64,000 nt of DNA from Crateriforma spongiae (lineage in GTDB: Bacteria; Planctomycetota; Planctomycetia; Pirellulales; Pirellulaceae). A program made the position numbers and the translations under genes. This document shows, piece by piece, positions 37,702 to 47,529 of this stretch (the stretch's first letter is position 1; the number at the start of each line of letters is the position of its first letter). The stretch covers positions 124,001-188,000 of the forward strand of contig NZ_JAAXMS010000009.1 of NCBI RefSeq assembly GCF_012290005.1, in the 5' to 3' direction. The notes beneath the pieces were generated by a model. It did no database searches and was not told the DNA's origin. It saw only the letters and a list, made by a program, of their open reading frames with translations.

Positions 37702-38651
37702 GCAAACGAATCCGCTTGTCGATAGGCTTCGATCACTTTGCGTTCACCATCGGCACCACGTTGGCTGTTGCCGTGTTCCATGCCGATCACGCCCTTGTAA
37801 CCCTTTTGGTGCAAGTGCTCGAAGACGCCCTTGTAATTGATCTCGCCGGTGTAGGGTTCTTTTCGTCCCGGATTGTCACCCGACTGGAAGTAGGCAATCT
37901 CGCTATAGCAAGCGTCGATGTTGGGGATCAGGTTGCCTTCGGTGATCTGTTGGTGATAAATATCGAACAAGATCTTGCACGAGGGGCTGTTCACCGCACG
38001 ACAGATTGCAAAGGCTTGATCGCTTTTCTGTAGGAAGGTTCCGCCGTGGTTGGCGTACCAGTTCAGCGGTTCCAATACCATGACCAAGCCATGGGGTTCG
38101 ACCACGTCGACGCAGCGCCGCAGAGTGTCGATCACGTTGGCCGTTTGATATCCCATGGCCAAACGAGGGCCGCCGTATCGATTCCATTTTTCTTGTTCGC
38201 CATGCTGTTGATCAACGCTGCCGGGCACGACGGTGCACCATTTGGCATTGACGCGTTTGGCGATGGTGACCGCGTCGTTCATCTTGGACAAAATTTCCGC
38301 GGTGGTGTCATCGGCGGGGCGTGCGAACGTCGGCTTGTCGAAACTTCCATAAGCGACAAAGACGCCCATTTGCATGTTCAGATCGGAAAGCGTCTTCCCG
38401 ATCTTTTCTTGCATTTCGGGCGTTTCACCCGGCAAGCCGTTGTATTCAAAAGCGGTGAATCCCTGGTCGGCACAAAACTTGATCTGATCAATCACGTCTT
38501 TGCCGGCCAAGTTCTTGAACATCCCGGGGTGCGGTGCATACCCCAAATTGAACTTCGGCTGCGATGACTGCTGAGCGGAAACGACACGCGACGTCATCGT
38601 GGCGGCCGCGGCAACTGCGGCGGATTTCAACAAGGCTCGTCGATCAAACAT
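37698..38651 (-). CDS. Tat-exported TIM-barrel sugar isomerase/epimerase-like protein (hydroxypyruvate isomerase family)
   Basis: The product has 317 residues. A twin-arginine leader (FDRRALLKSAAVAAAATM) is followed by a xylose-isomerase-like barrel. Metal-ligand candidates are in VLEPLNWYANHGG, CKILFDIYHQQITEGN, and YKGVIGMEHGNS. Family members include hydroxypyruvate isomerase, although the exported planctomycete versions are uncharacterised. The ATG at 38651 is preferred over 38657 because GGAAG lies at the right distance. The gene ends inside the nadE start codon (GTGA), which would tie its translation to NAD synthesis. Confidence 0.85.
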   Translation of the reverse strand: MFDRRALLKSAAVAAAATMTSRVVSAQQSSQPKFNLGYAPHPGMFKNLAGKDVIDQIKFCADQGFTAFEYNGLPGETPEMQEKIGKTLSDLNMQMGVFVAYGSFDKPTFARPADDTTAEILSKMNDAVTIAKRVNAKWCTVVPGSVDQQHGEQEKWNRYGGPRLAMGYQTANVIDTLRRCVDVVEPHGLVMVLEPLNWYANHGGTFLQKSDQAFAICRAVNSPSCKILFDIYHQQITEGNLIPNIDACYSEIAYFQSGDNPGRKEPYTGEINYKGVFEHLHQKGYKGVIGMEHGNSQRGADGERKVIEAYRQADSFA

Positions 38652-38874
38652 CTTCATCTTCCAAAGGCGGGGGGGGACGGGGGATCGGGTGGATCGGCAT
38701 GCCAGTCGTTCAACATGCCTGAGCGTCACGGCCACCGGCATGCATTGGATCCCACGAATCGTTGGTCGAGTGCCATTTTAGTCGGCCGGTTCCGTTTCGG
38801 GTGCGGCCCCAAACGCGACCCAATGTTACGGTGCCGATTCCGGCCACCCACGGATCGGCGGGTGTTCAGCCCAA

Positions 38875-39915
38875 TCAGATCGGCTCCAACGCTTGTCTGT
38901 ACATGCCCATGACCGACATCAGCAAGCGGACGACGAAAAACACCAGCACCAAAATCATGGTGGCCCAAACCAAACCGCTGGCCAGCCCGGCGATCGCCCG
39001 CATGGCCGTCTTGGCACGCTCATCGTATTCGTTGGCAAGTCCGTCGATGGATTCGGCGTCCGTTCCAGACAGCTCGGCCACCTCCACACGACTGATGAAA
39101 TCGTCAGGAAAAACGGACGCCGCTTCCAAAGCTCCCGACAACGTCGCGCCGCCGCGAATCGCCTGTTCCACTCGGTCCGACGCGGCCCGGTAGTAATCAC
39201 TGTCAGTACTGTCCAAAGCCAACTGGATCGACCGGACCGGATCCAATCCGGCATCCAACGACAACGCCAATGTGCGACTGAAACGGGCCAACGTGATCGT
39301 TTGCAATGACGGTCCCAGACCCGGAATCATGTACAGCAGTGGAATCAGATTCTGGACTCCCGCAACGTTCCTGCTGAACGCCCAGAGTGCACCAAAAATC
39401 ATGGCCAAAATCGCCAAGATGTAGCCCCAAAAAATCAGCACGCCACGGGGACCGCGTAAGCCCAGCCCCAGTACATCGCTCATCTGGCCGCCGGTTGCCG
39501 GCGTCAGGACGCCCAGAATCCAAATCAACAGACTCAGCACCCCCAGCCCCGCGACCAATTGCAAAACGGGCAACGTGATTGCGCCGATGAACGCGCGACG
39601 CAATGCCAGCTGAGTCTCGTAATGACTGGCCAGCGAAAACATTGTCCGTTCCAATCGACCGGTCGATTCCCCCACGCGAGTCATCGACTGTAAAAGCGGC
39701 GGAAAAAACTGACCGCTGCGTTTCATCGCCGCGTGCAACTGTTCGCCCTGAGATGCCTGGTCGGCCAAATCGTTCAATGCATCACGTTGCCGCGCCGAAC
39801 CCTGCTTGGCCTCGGCACGCAACAAATCAACGATGTTCGCGCCGGCGTGCAGCCCCGTGCCGAATCGTCGTGTGAATCCGGCGACGGAACTGAGTTTCAT
39901 GCGTGAAAAAAACAT
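38875..39915 (-). CDS. GspF/PilC-like inner-membrane protein of type II secretion or pilus systems
   Basis: The 346-residue protein has two T2SSF-type halves. Each has a helical soluble part followed by membrane helices. The hallmark motif GAxL appears as ELAAMKRSGQ-like and GATLSGALEAASVFPDDFISRVEVAELSG. Membrane helices are near residues 110-140, 155-180 and 310-335. The partner ATPase, prepilin and secretin genes are not here. Such isolated GspF genes are common in planctomycetes. A second start at 39900 (MKLSSVAG) is equally possible. No clear ribosome-binding site separates them. Confidence 0.85.
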   Translation of the reverse strand: MFFSRMKLSSVAGFTRRFGTGLHAGANIVDLLRAEAKQGSARQRDALNDLADQASQGEQLHAAMKRSGQFFPPLLQSMTRVGESTGRLERTMFSLASHYETQLALRRAFIGAITLPVLQLVAGLGVLSLLIWILGVLTPATGGQMSDVLGLGLRGPRGVLIFWGYILAILAMIFGALWAFSRNVAGVQNLIPLLYMIPGLGPSLQTITLARFSRTLALSLDAGLDPVRSIQLALDSTDSDYYRAASDRVEQAIRGGATLSGALEAASVFPDDFISRVEVAELSGTDAESIDGLANEYDERAKTAMRAIAGLASGLVWATMILVLVFFVVRLLMSVMGMYRQALEPI

Positions 39916-40047
39916 GGGGTCTTGCCGCCAAGCAAGTCGTCAAGGATCGATAACACCAAGCAGTCGCCCGGTATTGTGACCGATTCCGGCCGGTGCGTCA
40001 TTGTGGCGGCGGGACGACGGAATTCAGCCGGCGTTTCGCTGTCCCAT

Positions 40048-40338
40048 TCAGGCGGCTTTTGCGGACACGCGTGCCATGGACACCGCCGGATGAGCCGACG
40101 TGTCGCCGTTGGGTTCCTCCGTTGGTGACCGAAATTCGGCCAAGATCTGATCCAGTTGCTCCAACTGGTCCGCCGCGGTCTGGGTCATGTCCAGAAACAG
40201 GATTCGTCGCCGGCCCAGTTGGCACCAATCGGCACCGCGTCCGTCCAATGGCTCGGTGCGGACATGAAAACCCATCTGTGTCGCGTCCTGAATGCGCCAT
40301 TTCAGTCGGCTGACGACGTGATCTTGAGTCGGTTTCAT
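40048..40338 (-). CDS. small conserved-looking protein of unknown function
   Basis: The product has 96 residues from the ATG at 40338. It has no signal peptide or membrane helix. The central segment GADWCQLGRRRILFLDMTQTAADQLEQLDQIL has the look of a short alpha/beta unit. I do not assign a family. It ends in AKAA, like its divergent neighbour's AAA and the glycosyltransferase cluster proteins. Its start lies 85 bases from that of the divergent histidine kinase, so the two may share control. The frame extends to 40461 but overlaps the kinase start. Confidence 0.6.
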   Translation of the reverse strand: MKPTQDHVVSRLKWRIQDATQMGFHVRTEPLDGRGADWCQLGRRRILFLDMTQTAADQLEQLDQILAEFRSPTEEPNGDTSAHPAVSMARVSAKAA

Positions 40339-40423
40339 GCGATTTCGTCCAAGGCGACGAAGACACCCCCGAATCAGTGCAAAATTTGCGGCATCGCGGG
40401 GGTCGAAACAGGGAATTGAAACG

Positions 40424-41341
40424 GTGTCCGTGGACTTGGCAAGCTTTGCCGCGCTGATCATCTGCGGTATAGCAGGTCTGACGATGTTGACGATAGATCG
40501 GATAAAGCGACTTCGCCTTCAACCGCTCGCACAGCCGATCCGGACACTTGGACTTATGCCCACCACGCCATCGCCGTCGTCCTCACCCGCCACTACGCAA
40601 CAACAACTGGAATTCTTGCAAGGACAGTTGCGCCAAAACCAAGCGTTGGCTGCGTTGGGGGCGCTGACCGGCACGGCGACGCATGAGTTCAACAATGTGC
40701 TGATGACGATCATCAACTATGCCAAGCTGGGGCTGCGCAACGAAGACACCGCCAGCCGCACCAAAGCACTGACGAAAATCTTGGAAGCGTCCGAACGCGC
40801 CGCGAAAATCACCGGGACGATCCTGGCACAGGCGCGGAACCGAAGCGATTCGCTGGAACCGACTAACCTGGTGGAAATCGTCGAAAGTTCCCTCGTGTTG
40901 TTGGAACGAGAGATGCGAAAGTATCGGATCGCCGTGGAAACTGATTTCGCCGACAACGCCCCCCGTGCCCAGGCCAGCGGGAATCAGATCCAGCGTGTCT
41001 TGCTGAACCTGTTGATCAATGCGCGGCAAGCGATGCCCGAAGGCGGCACGGTCTTGGTTCGCATCGCCCCCGGCGGGGAAGGTCGCTGTGTCGAATTAAC
41101 GGTGCGTGATTCGGGAACCGGGATCCCCGCGGACAAGTTGCCCAAGATCTTCGAACCATTTTTTACGACCAAATCCGGTCCCGATGATTCGGGCAAGGGT
41201 GGGACCGGGTTGGGCCTGGCGGCTTGCAAAGAAATCATCGACCGCCATGGCGGTCGCATCCGTGTCGAAAGCACCGTCGGCGTGGGCACCGCCTTCATCA
41301 TTCGATTGCCCATCGCCGGTGACCAACAAGCAGCCGCCTAG
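40424..41341 (+). CDS. sensor histidine kinase with one N-terminal membrane helix
   Basis: The product has 305 residues from the GTG at 40424, which follows AGGGA. A single hydrophobic helix (SFAALIICGIAGLTMLTI) is followed by a Pro/Ser linker. HisKA follows with the H-box ATHEFNNVLMTIINYAKLG, of the HEFNN subtype. The HATPase_c domain carries LLNLLINARQAMPEGG, VRDSGTGIP, FFTTKSGPDDSGKGGTGLGLAACKEII. There is no sensor domain of size, so input is probably via the membrane or a partner. No response regulator is adjacent. The C-terminus is QQAAA. Confidence 0.87.
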   Translation: MSVDLASFAALIICGIAGLTMLTIDRIKRLRLQPLAQPIRTLGLMPTTPSPSSSPATTQQQLEFLQGQLRQNQALAALGALTGTATHEFNNVLMTIINYAKLGLRNEDTASRTKALTKILEASERAAKITGTILAQARNRSDSLEPTNLVEIVESSLVLLEREMRKYRIAVETDFADNAPRAQASGNQIQRVLLNLLINARQAMPEGGTVLVRIAPGGEGRCVELTVRDSGTGIPADKLPKIFEPFFTTKSGPDDSGKGGTGLGLAACKEIIDRHGGRIRVESTVGVGTAFIIRLPIAGDQQAAA

Positions 41342-41382
41342 CAACAGCCGTCCGCCACCAATTCATCGGCGGGGCCCCCGCG

Positions 41383-42084
41383 TCAGTACGGCACTTCCAC
41401 TGCATCGCACAGAAACCGCATCAACGGTCGGGCGGCTTTCATTCGGTCGCTTAGCGTGGCAATCACATCCGGTGCAAGCAGTTGTTGGCGGCTCAGTGGT
41501 GCAAGACCGATGAAATCGATCCGCCGCAAGTCTTCGATCTGGGGATGATCTTTGGGATAGTCGCGCGGAGAAGTCTTCAATGATTCGCCGGTCAGTTCGT
41601 AATACCGGCGAAACGTCTTATGATCTCGCGTTTTGATCCAGCCCTTGGGATCGCGGTCGATTGCCGCGCGAATGGCGGCCAACGTCGAACGTTCCGGTCG
41701 CCAACACCCGGCGGCAAAAAAGCATTCGTCGGCGGCCAGATGCAAATACATCCCAGGGGCGTGAATATCGCGATCGGCTTCATGACGCAGCGAAATGCCG
41801 ACGTTGGTTTTGTACGGCGTTTTATCTTTGCTGAAACGCGTATCCCGATAGATACGGATCAGCGATCCGCCCGTCTTCTTGGCGATCGCTTGTAAAAAGG
41901 GAGCGGTTCGTCGCAGCGGAACCGCCAATTGCTGGATCAATTCCAACGCCGGTTGGCGAACGTCGGACTCATAGCGTGACTTATTCTCCGCAAACCAGTC
42001 GCGATCGTTGTTCTGTTGCAATTCCTCCAGAAAGCGGAACAGATCTTCGCTGATCGGCGAAGTTTTGGCGGATCGTTGAGCCAT
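41383..42084 (-). CDS. DUF2461 (TIGR02453) family protein
   Basis: The product has 233 residues. Family landmarks are FLEELQQNNDRDWFAENKSRY, IRIYRDTRFSKDKTPYKTNVG, GMYLHLAADECFFAAGCWRPE and FRRYYELTGESLKTSPRDYPKDHP. The function is unknown. It has no signal peptide. It follows the DUF1552 gene on the same strand with a 33-base gap and converges with the histidine kinase gene. Confidence 0.92.
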   Translation of the reverse strand: MAQRSAKTSPISEDLFRFLEELQQNNDRDWFAENKSRYESDVRQPALELIQQLAVPLRRTAPFLQAIAKKTGGSLIRIYRDTRFSKDKTPYKTNVGISLRHEADRDIHAPGMYLHLAADECFFAAGCWRPERSTLAAIRAAIDRDPKGWIKTRDHKTFRRYYELTGESLKTSPRDYPKDHPQIEDLRRIDFIGLAPLSRQQLLAPDVIATLSDRMKAARPLMRFLCDAVEVPY

Positions 42085-42117
42085 CGATATCCGGTATCCC
42101 GTGCGACGTGTTGTGAA

Positions 42118-43524
42118 TCAGGCCAAATCCAATGGCCCGGTGCTGGTGCTGAAACGTTGCTCGTCGATTCCCATGTTCTGGGCCATCGACAGGAACAGGT
42201 TACACAACGGAGTCGGCTGCGCGGCGGTCAGGCGACGGCCACGCCGGATGCCGGCCGATCCGCCGCCAAAGAACAACAGTGGCAGATTCTCGGTGTCGTG
42301 TTTGTTGCCGTCCCGCAGCGTCGAACCGAACATCACCATACAGTGATCCAACAACGTCCCGTCGCCTTCGCTCAGGTTTCGCATTCGGTCAATCAAATAC
42401 GCGACCTGTCCGATGTGCCACGTTCCGATCGCCTCGTACTGCCGCAGTGTGCTTTCTTCATTGCGATGATGCGACAATCCGTGGAACGACCCTTTGACCC
42501 CGTCGATGAAGGAGAAGTTTCGCCCCGTTTGGGCGTTGCCCATCATGAACGTCGCGATCCGAGTGGTATCGGTCCAAAACGCCAACACCATGATGTCCAT
42601 CATCAAGCGAACATGCTCCACGTGACTGTCGGGGATGCCCGGTCCCGGTCGCTGGATGCCCAGATCGCCTTCGTTGATCCATCGTGCCTTCGGCTTGCGT
42701 GAAGATTCGATCCGTCGTTCCACGCTGCGCACGCTTTCCAAATACTCGTCCAGCTTGCCACGGTCTTCGCGCCCCAATCGTTTGGAAAATGATCGAGCGT
42801 CTTCGCGAACCGCGTCCAAAACACTCGTTTCGTCGCGGTGCATCGATTCCCAAACCGCCCGATGATGCGGGTTCAATCCGGATACCGGTGTCGAACGGAC
42901 GCCGCGAAACAACCGATCGAATGCCAACTGGGGAACGATTTCGTTGGGCACCGGTGTGTGCCGGTCTCGCCACGCGATATGCGATCCATAAATACGAGTG
43001 AACCCGCCGCCCACGTTGTCCACACCCGTGTACGCCGAATCGACTCCCAATTCCAAAGTCGGCAAAGGTGTTTTGTGCCCGATCCGCTGAGCCATCCACT
43101 GGTCGATCGACGTGCATCCGGTGTCCATGTCGCGACCGGACGTCCGCAATACGTGGCCGCCCGACAAAAACGCCGGGACCTTGGGCCAGTGCCCGTTGCC
43201 GCCGGCCAAGTCGGGATGATGAAAATTTTCCAACAGGATCAATTCGTCGCCGACATCGGAAAGCGGTCGCAACATTGGGGTCCAATCGAACTGGTCACTG
43301 TCGGGCGTTGCGACCGGGTTCCAGTTGGCCGGGTTCACCCCGTTGGGCATGAACAAGAACGCCGAACGCATCGGCGGCCGATCCAACGTCTTTCCGTTGA
43401 CCTCACGTCCGGCAGCAGAATTCGATCCGGCCATCGCCCCCAGCCAGGGAAGTCCGACCGAAACACCCGCACCGCGCAAAAGATGGCGGCGGGAAACGGG
43501 ATTGCTGCGTCGAATGAATGCCAT
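42118..43524 (-). CDS. Tat-exported DUF1552 protein
   Basis: The product has 468 residues. A twin-arginine leader (SRRHLLRGAGVSVGLPWLGA) directs export by Tat, which usually means a folded or cofactor-carrying protein. The typical DUF1552 start follows (RSAFLFMPNGVNPANW). Internal segments VMFGSTLRDGNKHDTENLPLLFFGGG and MMDIMVLAFWTDTTRIATFM also fit the family. DUF1552 and DUF1592-type proteins are encoded together across planctomycetes. The pair is suspected to act on polysaccharides or in electron transfer, without proof. The ATG at 43524 gives the Tat leader; the frame extends to 43683. Confidence 0.9.
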   Translation of the reverse strand: MAFIRRSNPVSRRHLLRGAGVSVGLPWLGAMAGSNSAAGREVNGKTLDRPPMRSAFLFMPNGVNPANWNPVATPDSDQFDWTPMLRPLSDVGDELILLENFHHPDLAGGNGHWPKVPAFLSGGHVLRTSGRDMDTGCTSIDQWMAQRIGHKTPLPTLELGVDSAYTGVDNVGGGFTRIYGSHIAWRDRHTPVPNEIVPQLAFDRLFRGVRSTPVSGLNPHHRAVWESMHRDETSVLDAVREDARSFSKRLGREDRGKLDEYLESVRSVERRIESSRKPKARWINEGDLGIQRPGPGIPDSHVEHVRLMMDIMVLAFWTDTTRIATFMMGNAQTGRNFSFIDGVKGSFHGLSHHRNEESTLRQYEAIGTWHIGQVAYLIDRMRNLSEGDGTLLDHCMVMFGSTLRDGNKHDTENLPLLFFGGGSAGIRRGRRLTAAQPTPLCNLFLSMAQNMGIDEQRFSTSTGPLDLA

Positions 43525-43609
43525 CACGAATTCCGGTTTGTCGACAGGTTTTGGTAAGTGAAGATAGAAGTCAGCGTGCTTGGGAATCGGAAACGAACAC
43601 CAGTTCGCA

Positions 43610-46189
43610 TCAGTGCTCCACCGATTCGACGGTACCGGCAGGCCCTTGGCGGAACCGGAACGGCAAACTTTGCACCACCGCATGAATCAGGTCCGCGGTC
43701 GTCGTTTCCGGCTGAATCGCTTGATCGACCAACGATTCAATCGTGCAACTGTCGGCGTCTTCCAAGCTACGGGCCAGGGCATAGCCGAGCAAACGACGCA
43801 CGTATTCACGGGCAAACGATTCGTGTCGCTGTCGCAACACCGTCCGCAATTGGTTGACGTCTTCAAAGGTCGTCCCGTCGGGCAGGCGTCCGGACGTGTC
43901 GATCGCCTGACCGCCCTGGGACTCGCTTTCGCGATAACGGCCCAACACATCAAAACACTCCATCGCGAATCCGATCGGATCGATCAAATCGTGACAGGCC
44001 GCACAGGTCGGGTTCTGTCGGTGTCGCTGCAGACGTTCACGAACCGTTTTGCCGTCTTGTTCCTTTTCACCGCCCGGTAATTGCCCGGCATCGGGGGGCG
44101 GCGAGGGCACGCGAGCCCCCAGAAGCGTTTCCAAGACCCAACCGCCTCGCAACACCGGGCTGGTTCGTCGCGAATAGCTGGTCAGCATGTGGACGGCCCC
44201 CAAACCCAAGACGCCGGCACGTCGTCGGTCGGGCGAATCGGATGATAAATCCAGCCGATAGAATGGTCCCAAGTCGACGTCATCGTGTTCGCCTCCCCAG
44301 CGTCCATTGGCGGGTTTCGGAGTCGATTCATCGTCGGCGAACTCTCCGATGCGGTAGTGCCGGGCCAACACATCATTGACGATCACATAGTCCGCATCGA
44401 TCCAATCGATGATCGGGCGGTCGTTCCGCATCATGTGGTGCATCAACGCACCGACCTGGGCTCGCAGCGAACGCACCAACATGGGGTTGTACGCGGGTTT
44501 GAAAAAATTCGTATCGGGAATTTTGGTGTTCCCGACCGCAACGGTGCCCAACCACTGGCCGGCGAACGATTCGGCAAAGCGAACACTGCGCGGATCGGCG
44601 ATCATCCGGTCCACTTGGCGTCGCAATTCGTCCGGATGCGAAAGCTGGCCCGATTCAGCCAACGTCAACAACGTTTCATCCGGCAACGAGTGCCACAGAA
44701 AGAACGACAATCGAGAGGCCAATTCGAAATCACTGACCGCGACGATTCGCTCCGGTGCAACCGACCGTTCGCCGACAAACAAAAAGTTTGGCGAAACCAA
44801 TATGGCGATCAAAGGCAACTTCATCGACCGAAGGATGCCGTCGCCGCGGTCCAAGCCACGATCGATCAACGTGGCCAACCGATCACGCTGCCCGTCGCTC
44901 AGCGGTCGTCGCCAAGCAAGACGTGCGAACCGATCAATCGCTTGCAGGGCTTGCTCCCGATTGCATTTCGGATCGAACGACAACGCGGATTCGGTCGTCT
45001 GACCCAAAAATCGTCGCATTGCCGACAACCGTTTTCTCAACTCAGATCCACCCGTCTGGATCGCAAGTCGATCCAACGCGACGCGACACTGTTGATCCGG
45101 TGCGTCTTGGTGCTCGATGGCCCAGCGTCGATAGATGTCGGAATTTTGTCGACGCTGACGTTCATCCTCTTGGCCGCCGCGGATGTCCCGTTGGGGCAAA
45201 CCCACCAACAAGCCTTCGGCCGCAGGCGTCGACTCCACCGTTTCATCGACGCCGGTGGTCCGACCAACCGTATCCAATCGAATTTGGTGGGGGCCGGCAG
45301 TCAAGGAAAGTAAGATCCAACCGACCCGATGCCCACCCTCACTTTGCAAGTTCACGGTTTCAGCGACGCGGCCATCAACGGTGACCTGGACGTGGGCCAC
45401 ACCCGATCCCTCCGGTGATCGGATCAGCAATCCGCAATCCCGGTCGGTTGGCATCACGACCAGCGTTTGTTCGGACCAGCGAACCAATGGCGGCGGCGTC
45501 ACGATCAATCGATCGGCGACCTGGCCGGCAACCTCAAGATACCGTTCCATCAACAGCGGAGGCAGGAACAAGGTTTCGGCGTTGTTGTCGAATCCCTCGC
45601 CACCGCTGCCGTCGGCTGGAAAAGTTTCGACAAAGTCAAAACCCAATCCCGTCAGGTCGTTGATCGCGTGAGTGTATTGGTCGCGATTCAAACGCCGTGG
45701 CTGGACACTTCCGACATATTCTTCTCCGGTGCAAGCCGTCGTTCGCAGATGGTCCTCGATCCAGCGTGCCAGTTGTAGGCGTTGGGATTCGCTGGGCTGA
45801 TCCGCGTCGGCCGGCGGCATCGTGCGGTGATTCAGTTGCTGGGCGACACTGGACCAAATTTCGCGTTGGTGTTGAATCTGCGCCGCCGTTTTCGAACGCA
45901 GAAAGCCGACCGGATCATCCGCATCCTCGGGATGATGACAATCGCCACAGAATTCCACCAACAGCGGGCGGACCACGTCGACAAAATGGGTCTGGCTGAT
46001 CGGTTGCGTCGGCGGCGGACCGGCCACTGAGGGCGGATCCGATCCGGCGGTCGGCAGCATCATCCACAACCAAACCAACGCGAGGGCGGCCGGTCGGCGA
46101 GACGGAAGAAGATCGTGATGGGGCACAGGCTGGCGAGCGGAAGGCGGGTGGGCGGGGCAGGTCCGTGCAGGCGGGGGCGACCAATCCAT
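43610..46189 (-). CDS. exported cytochrome-like protein with DUF1587/1592/1588/1585 domains
   Basis: The product has 859 residues. A hydrophobic leader at about 34-48 (AALALVWLWMMLP) lies behind a long N-terminus, so the exact start is uncertain. A c-type haem site CGDCH near residue 80 comes first. Typical DUF1587 sequence follows (PRRLNRDQYTHAINDLTGL), then DUF1592 and DUF1588 (YSRRTSPVLRGGWVLETLLG). A second CAACH motif is in NPTCAACHDLIDPIGFAMECFD, and a C-terminal DUF1585 ends the protein. It is encoded just upstream of the DUF1552 gene with an 85-base gap, the standard planctomycete pairing. It probably works in the periplasm with that protein. Confidence 0.92.
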   Translation of the reverse strand: MDWSPPPARTCPAHPPSARQPVPHHDLLPSRRPAALALVWLWMMLPTAGSDPPSVAGPPPTQPISQTHFVDVVRPLLVEFCGDCHHPEDADDPVGFLRSKTAAQIQHQREIWSSVAQQLNHRTMPPADADQPSESQRLQLARWIEDHLRTTACTGEEYVGSVQPRRLNRDQYTHAINDLTGLGFDFVETFPADGSGGEGFDNNAETLFLPPLLMERYLEVAGQVADRLIVTPPPLVRWSEQTLVVMPTDRDCGLLIRSPEGSGVAHVQVTVDGRVAETVNLQSEGGHRVGWILLSLTAGPHQIRLDTVGRTTGVDETVESTPAAEGLLVGLPQRDIRGGQEDERQRRQNSDIYRRWAIEHQDAPDQQCRVALDRLAIQTGGSELRKRLSAMRRFLGQTTESALSFDPKCNREQALQAIDRFARLAWRRPLSDGQRDRLATLIDRGLDRGDGILRSMKLPLIAILVSPNFLFVGERSVAPERIVAVSDFELASRLSFFLWHSLPDETLLTLAESGQLSHPDELRRQVDRMIADPRSVRFAESFAGQWLGTVAVGNTKIPDTNFFKPAYNPMLVRSLRAQVGALMHHMMRNDRPIIDWIDADYVIVNDVLARHYRIGEFADDESTPKPANGRWGGEHDDVDLGPFYRLDLSSDSPDRRRAGVLGLGAVHMLTSYSRRTSPVLRGGWVLETLLGARVPSPPPDAGQLPGGEKEQDGKTVRERLQRHRQNPTCAACHDLIDPIGFAMECFDVLGRYRESESQGGQAIDTSGRLPDGTTFEDVNQLRTVLRQRHESFAREYVRRLLGYALARSLEDADSCTIESLVDQAIQPETTTADLIHAVVQSLPFRFRQGPAGTVESVEH

Positions 46190-46240
46190 CGTGGTTCGTC
46201 ACGCCTGCAGTATGTCCCGTCTGCAACCGAGGGGCAAATT

Positions 46241-46284
46241 CTGCCGACCTGCCGACCTGCTACCTGCTACCTGCTACCTGCTAG
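46241..46284. repeat. short tandem repeat at the 3' end of cysE
   Basis: Two copies of an 8-base word (CTGCCGAC) are followed by four copies of a 7-base word (CTGCTAC, the last CTGCTAG). The array begins 2 bases beyond the cysE stop at 46287. It is a simple-sequence array and forms no clear hairpin. Confidence 0.85.
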
Positions 46285-46286
46285 CC

Positions 46287-47261
46287 CTAAATCTGATAAT
46301 TGCCCGCCGGCGTCATTTCCTCGCTCGGTTCTTCACTGCCTTTGACCCGCAGTTGAGGCTTCTCCAACATCACGGTGGTTCCAGGCGAAACACTTTTGGT
46401 GATCCACACGCTGGATCCGATCACCGAATCGCGACCGATCACCGTGCGACCACCCAAGATGGTTGCGTTGGCATAGACCACCACCTGGTCCTCGATGGTC
46501 GGGTGACGTTTTTTGCCACGGATCAGCTGTCCGGTCGAATCGGTTGGAAAGCTCAGTGCCCCCAACGTCACACCTTGGTACAGCTTGACGTGGTTTCCGA
46601 TTTCACAAGTTTCCCCGACCACCACACCGGTGCCGTGGTCGATGAAAAAGTATTCACCGATTTCCGCGCCCGGGTGGATGTCGATACCGGTTTGCTTGTG
46701 AGCCCACTCGGTCATCATCCGCGGGATGAAGGGCACCTGCAGTCGGGTCAGTTCGTGCGCGATCCGGTACACCGTGATCGCTTCGAATCCCGGATAGCAG
46801 AAAACGATTTCGTCGGTGGTTTGACAGGCCGGATCACCGTCAAAGGCGGCTTGCACGTCGGTGGCCAAGACCGCCCGCAGTCGCGGGATGCTCTTGAGCA
46901 ATTCGATGGCCATCGCCTGGCCCTTGGCCTCGAAATCAACGTCGCTTTCGCAATCGCCGTGGTTGTGCTTGACCCGATCCTCGTGCCGAAGCGCCCGAGC
47001 GATTTGGGCGGTCAGCGAATCATGCAGCTGATCGATCAGACCGCCGACGTGATAGTGGATGTTGCCACTGTGAAGTCCCGTCTTTCGGCGATAGCCCGGA
47101 TACAGGATGTCCTTCAGGTCCAACAGGATGTCGGTGATCGCCGTGTAATTGGGCAGCGGACAGTGGCCCAAATGATTGATCACGTCATCGGGCGTGTACG
47201 TCGACACGATTTGTTCGGTCAGACGCGGAAGCTGTTCTTTAAGACGGAAATCCGATGCCAC
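46287..47261 (-). CDS. cysE: serine O-acetyltransferase
   Basis: Transfers acetyl from acetyl-CoA to serine, the first step of cysteine synthesis. The product has 324 residues. An N-terminal helical domain precedes the left-handed beta-helix of hexapeptide repeats ([69 protein letters not shown]). The catalytic His and Asp regions are in [13 protein letters not shown]. It is longer at the N-terminus than enteric CysE (273), resembling the plant/cyanobacterial-like EpsC/SAT group. It is the first gene of its strand here; a Cys-rich lipoprotein gene lies upstream. Confidence 0.92.
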   Translation of the reverse strand: MASDFRLKEQLPRLTEQIVSTYTPDDVINHLGHCPLPNYTAITDILLDLKDILYPGYRRKTGLHSGNIHYHVGGLIDQLHDSLTAQIARALRHEDRVKHNHGDCESDVDFEAKGQAMAIELLKSIPRLRAVLATDVQAAFDGDPACQTTDEIVFCYPGFEAITVYRIAHELTRLQVPFIPRMMTEWAHKQTGIDIHPGAEIGEYFFIDHGTGVVVGETCEIGNHVKLYQGVTLGALSFPTDSTGQLIRGKKRHPTIEDQVVVYANATILGGRTVIGRDSVIGSSVWITKSVSPGTTVMLEKPQLRVKGSEEPSEEMTPAGNYQI

Positions 47262-47529
47262 GCTAACACTCTCTTTTGCTGATCAATCGCCGTGGGAATG
47301 ACATCCGTTGCAAGGATGACGGGGGTGCACCGCCAAAGGTTCGTCCGATGCGATCAAACCGGAAAACGGTCCGATCGACAATGGTGCTCCGCCGCTGGAA
47401 ACCGCCGATCCCCCGCCAAGGTGGCCGAAACCACGCGCACACACGGGCCACCATCAAATGGGGCCCGCGTGTATGCGAAGGCGTTCGTCGTGCGAACCGC
47501 ATGCCGCGATTCTTGCGGTCATCGGTCGC

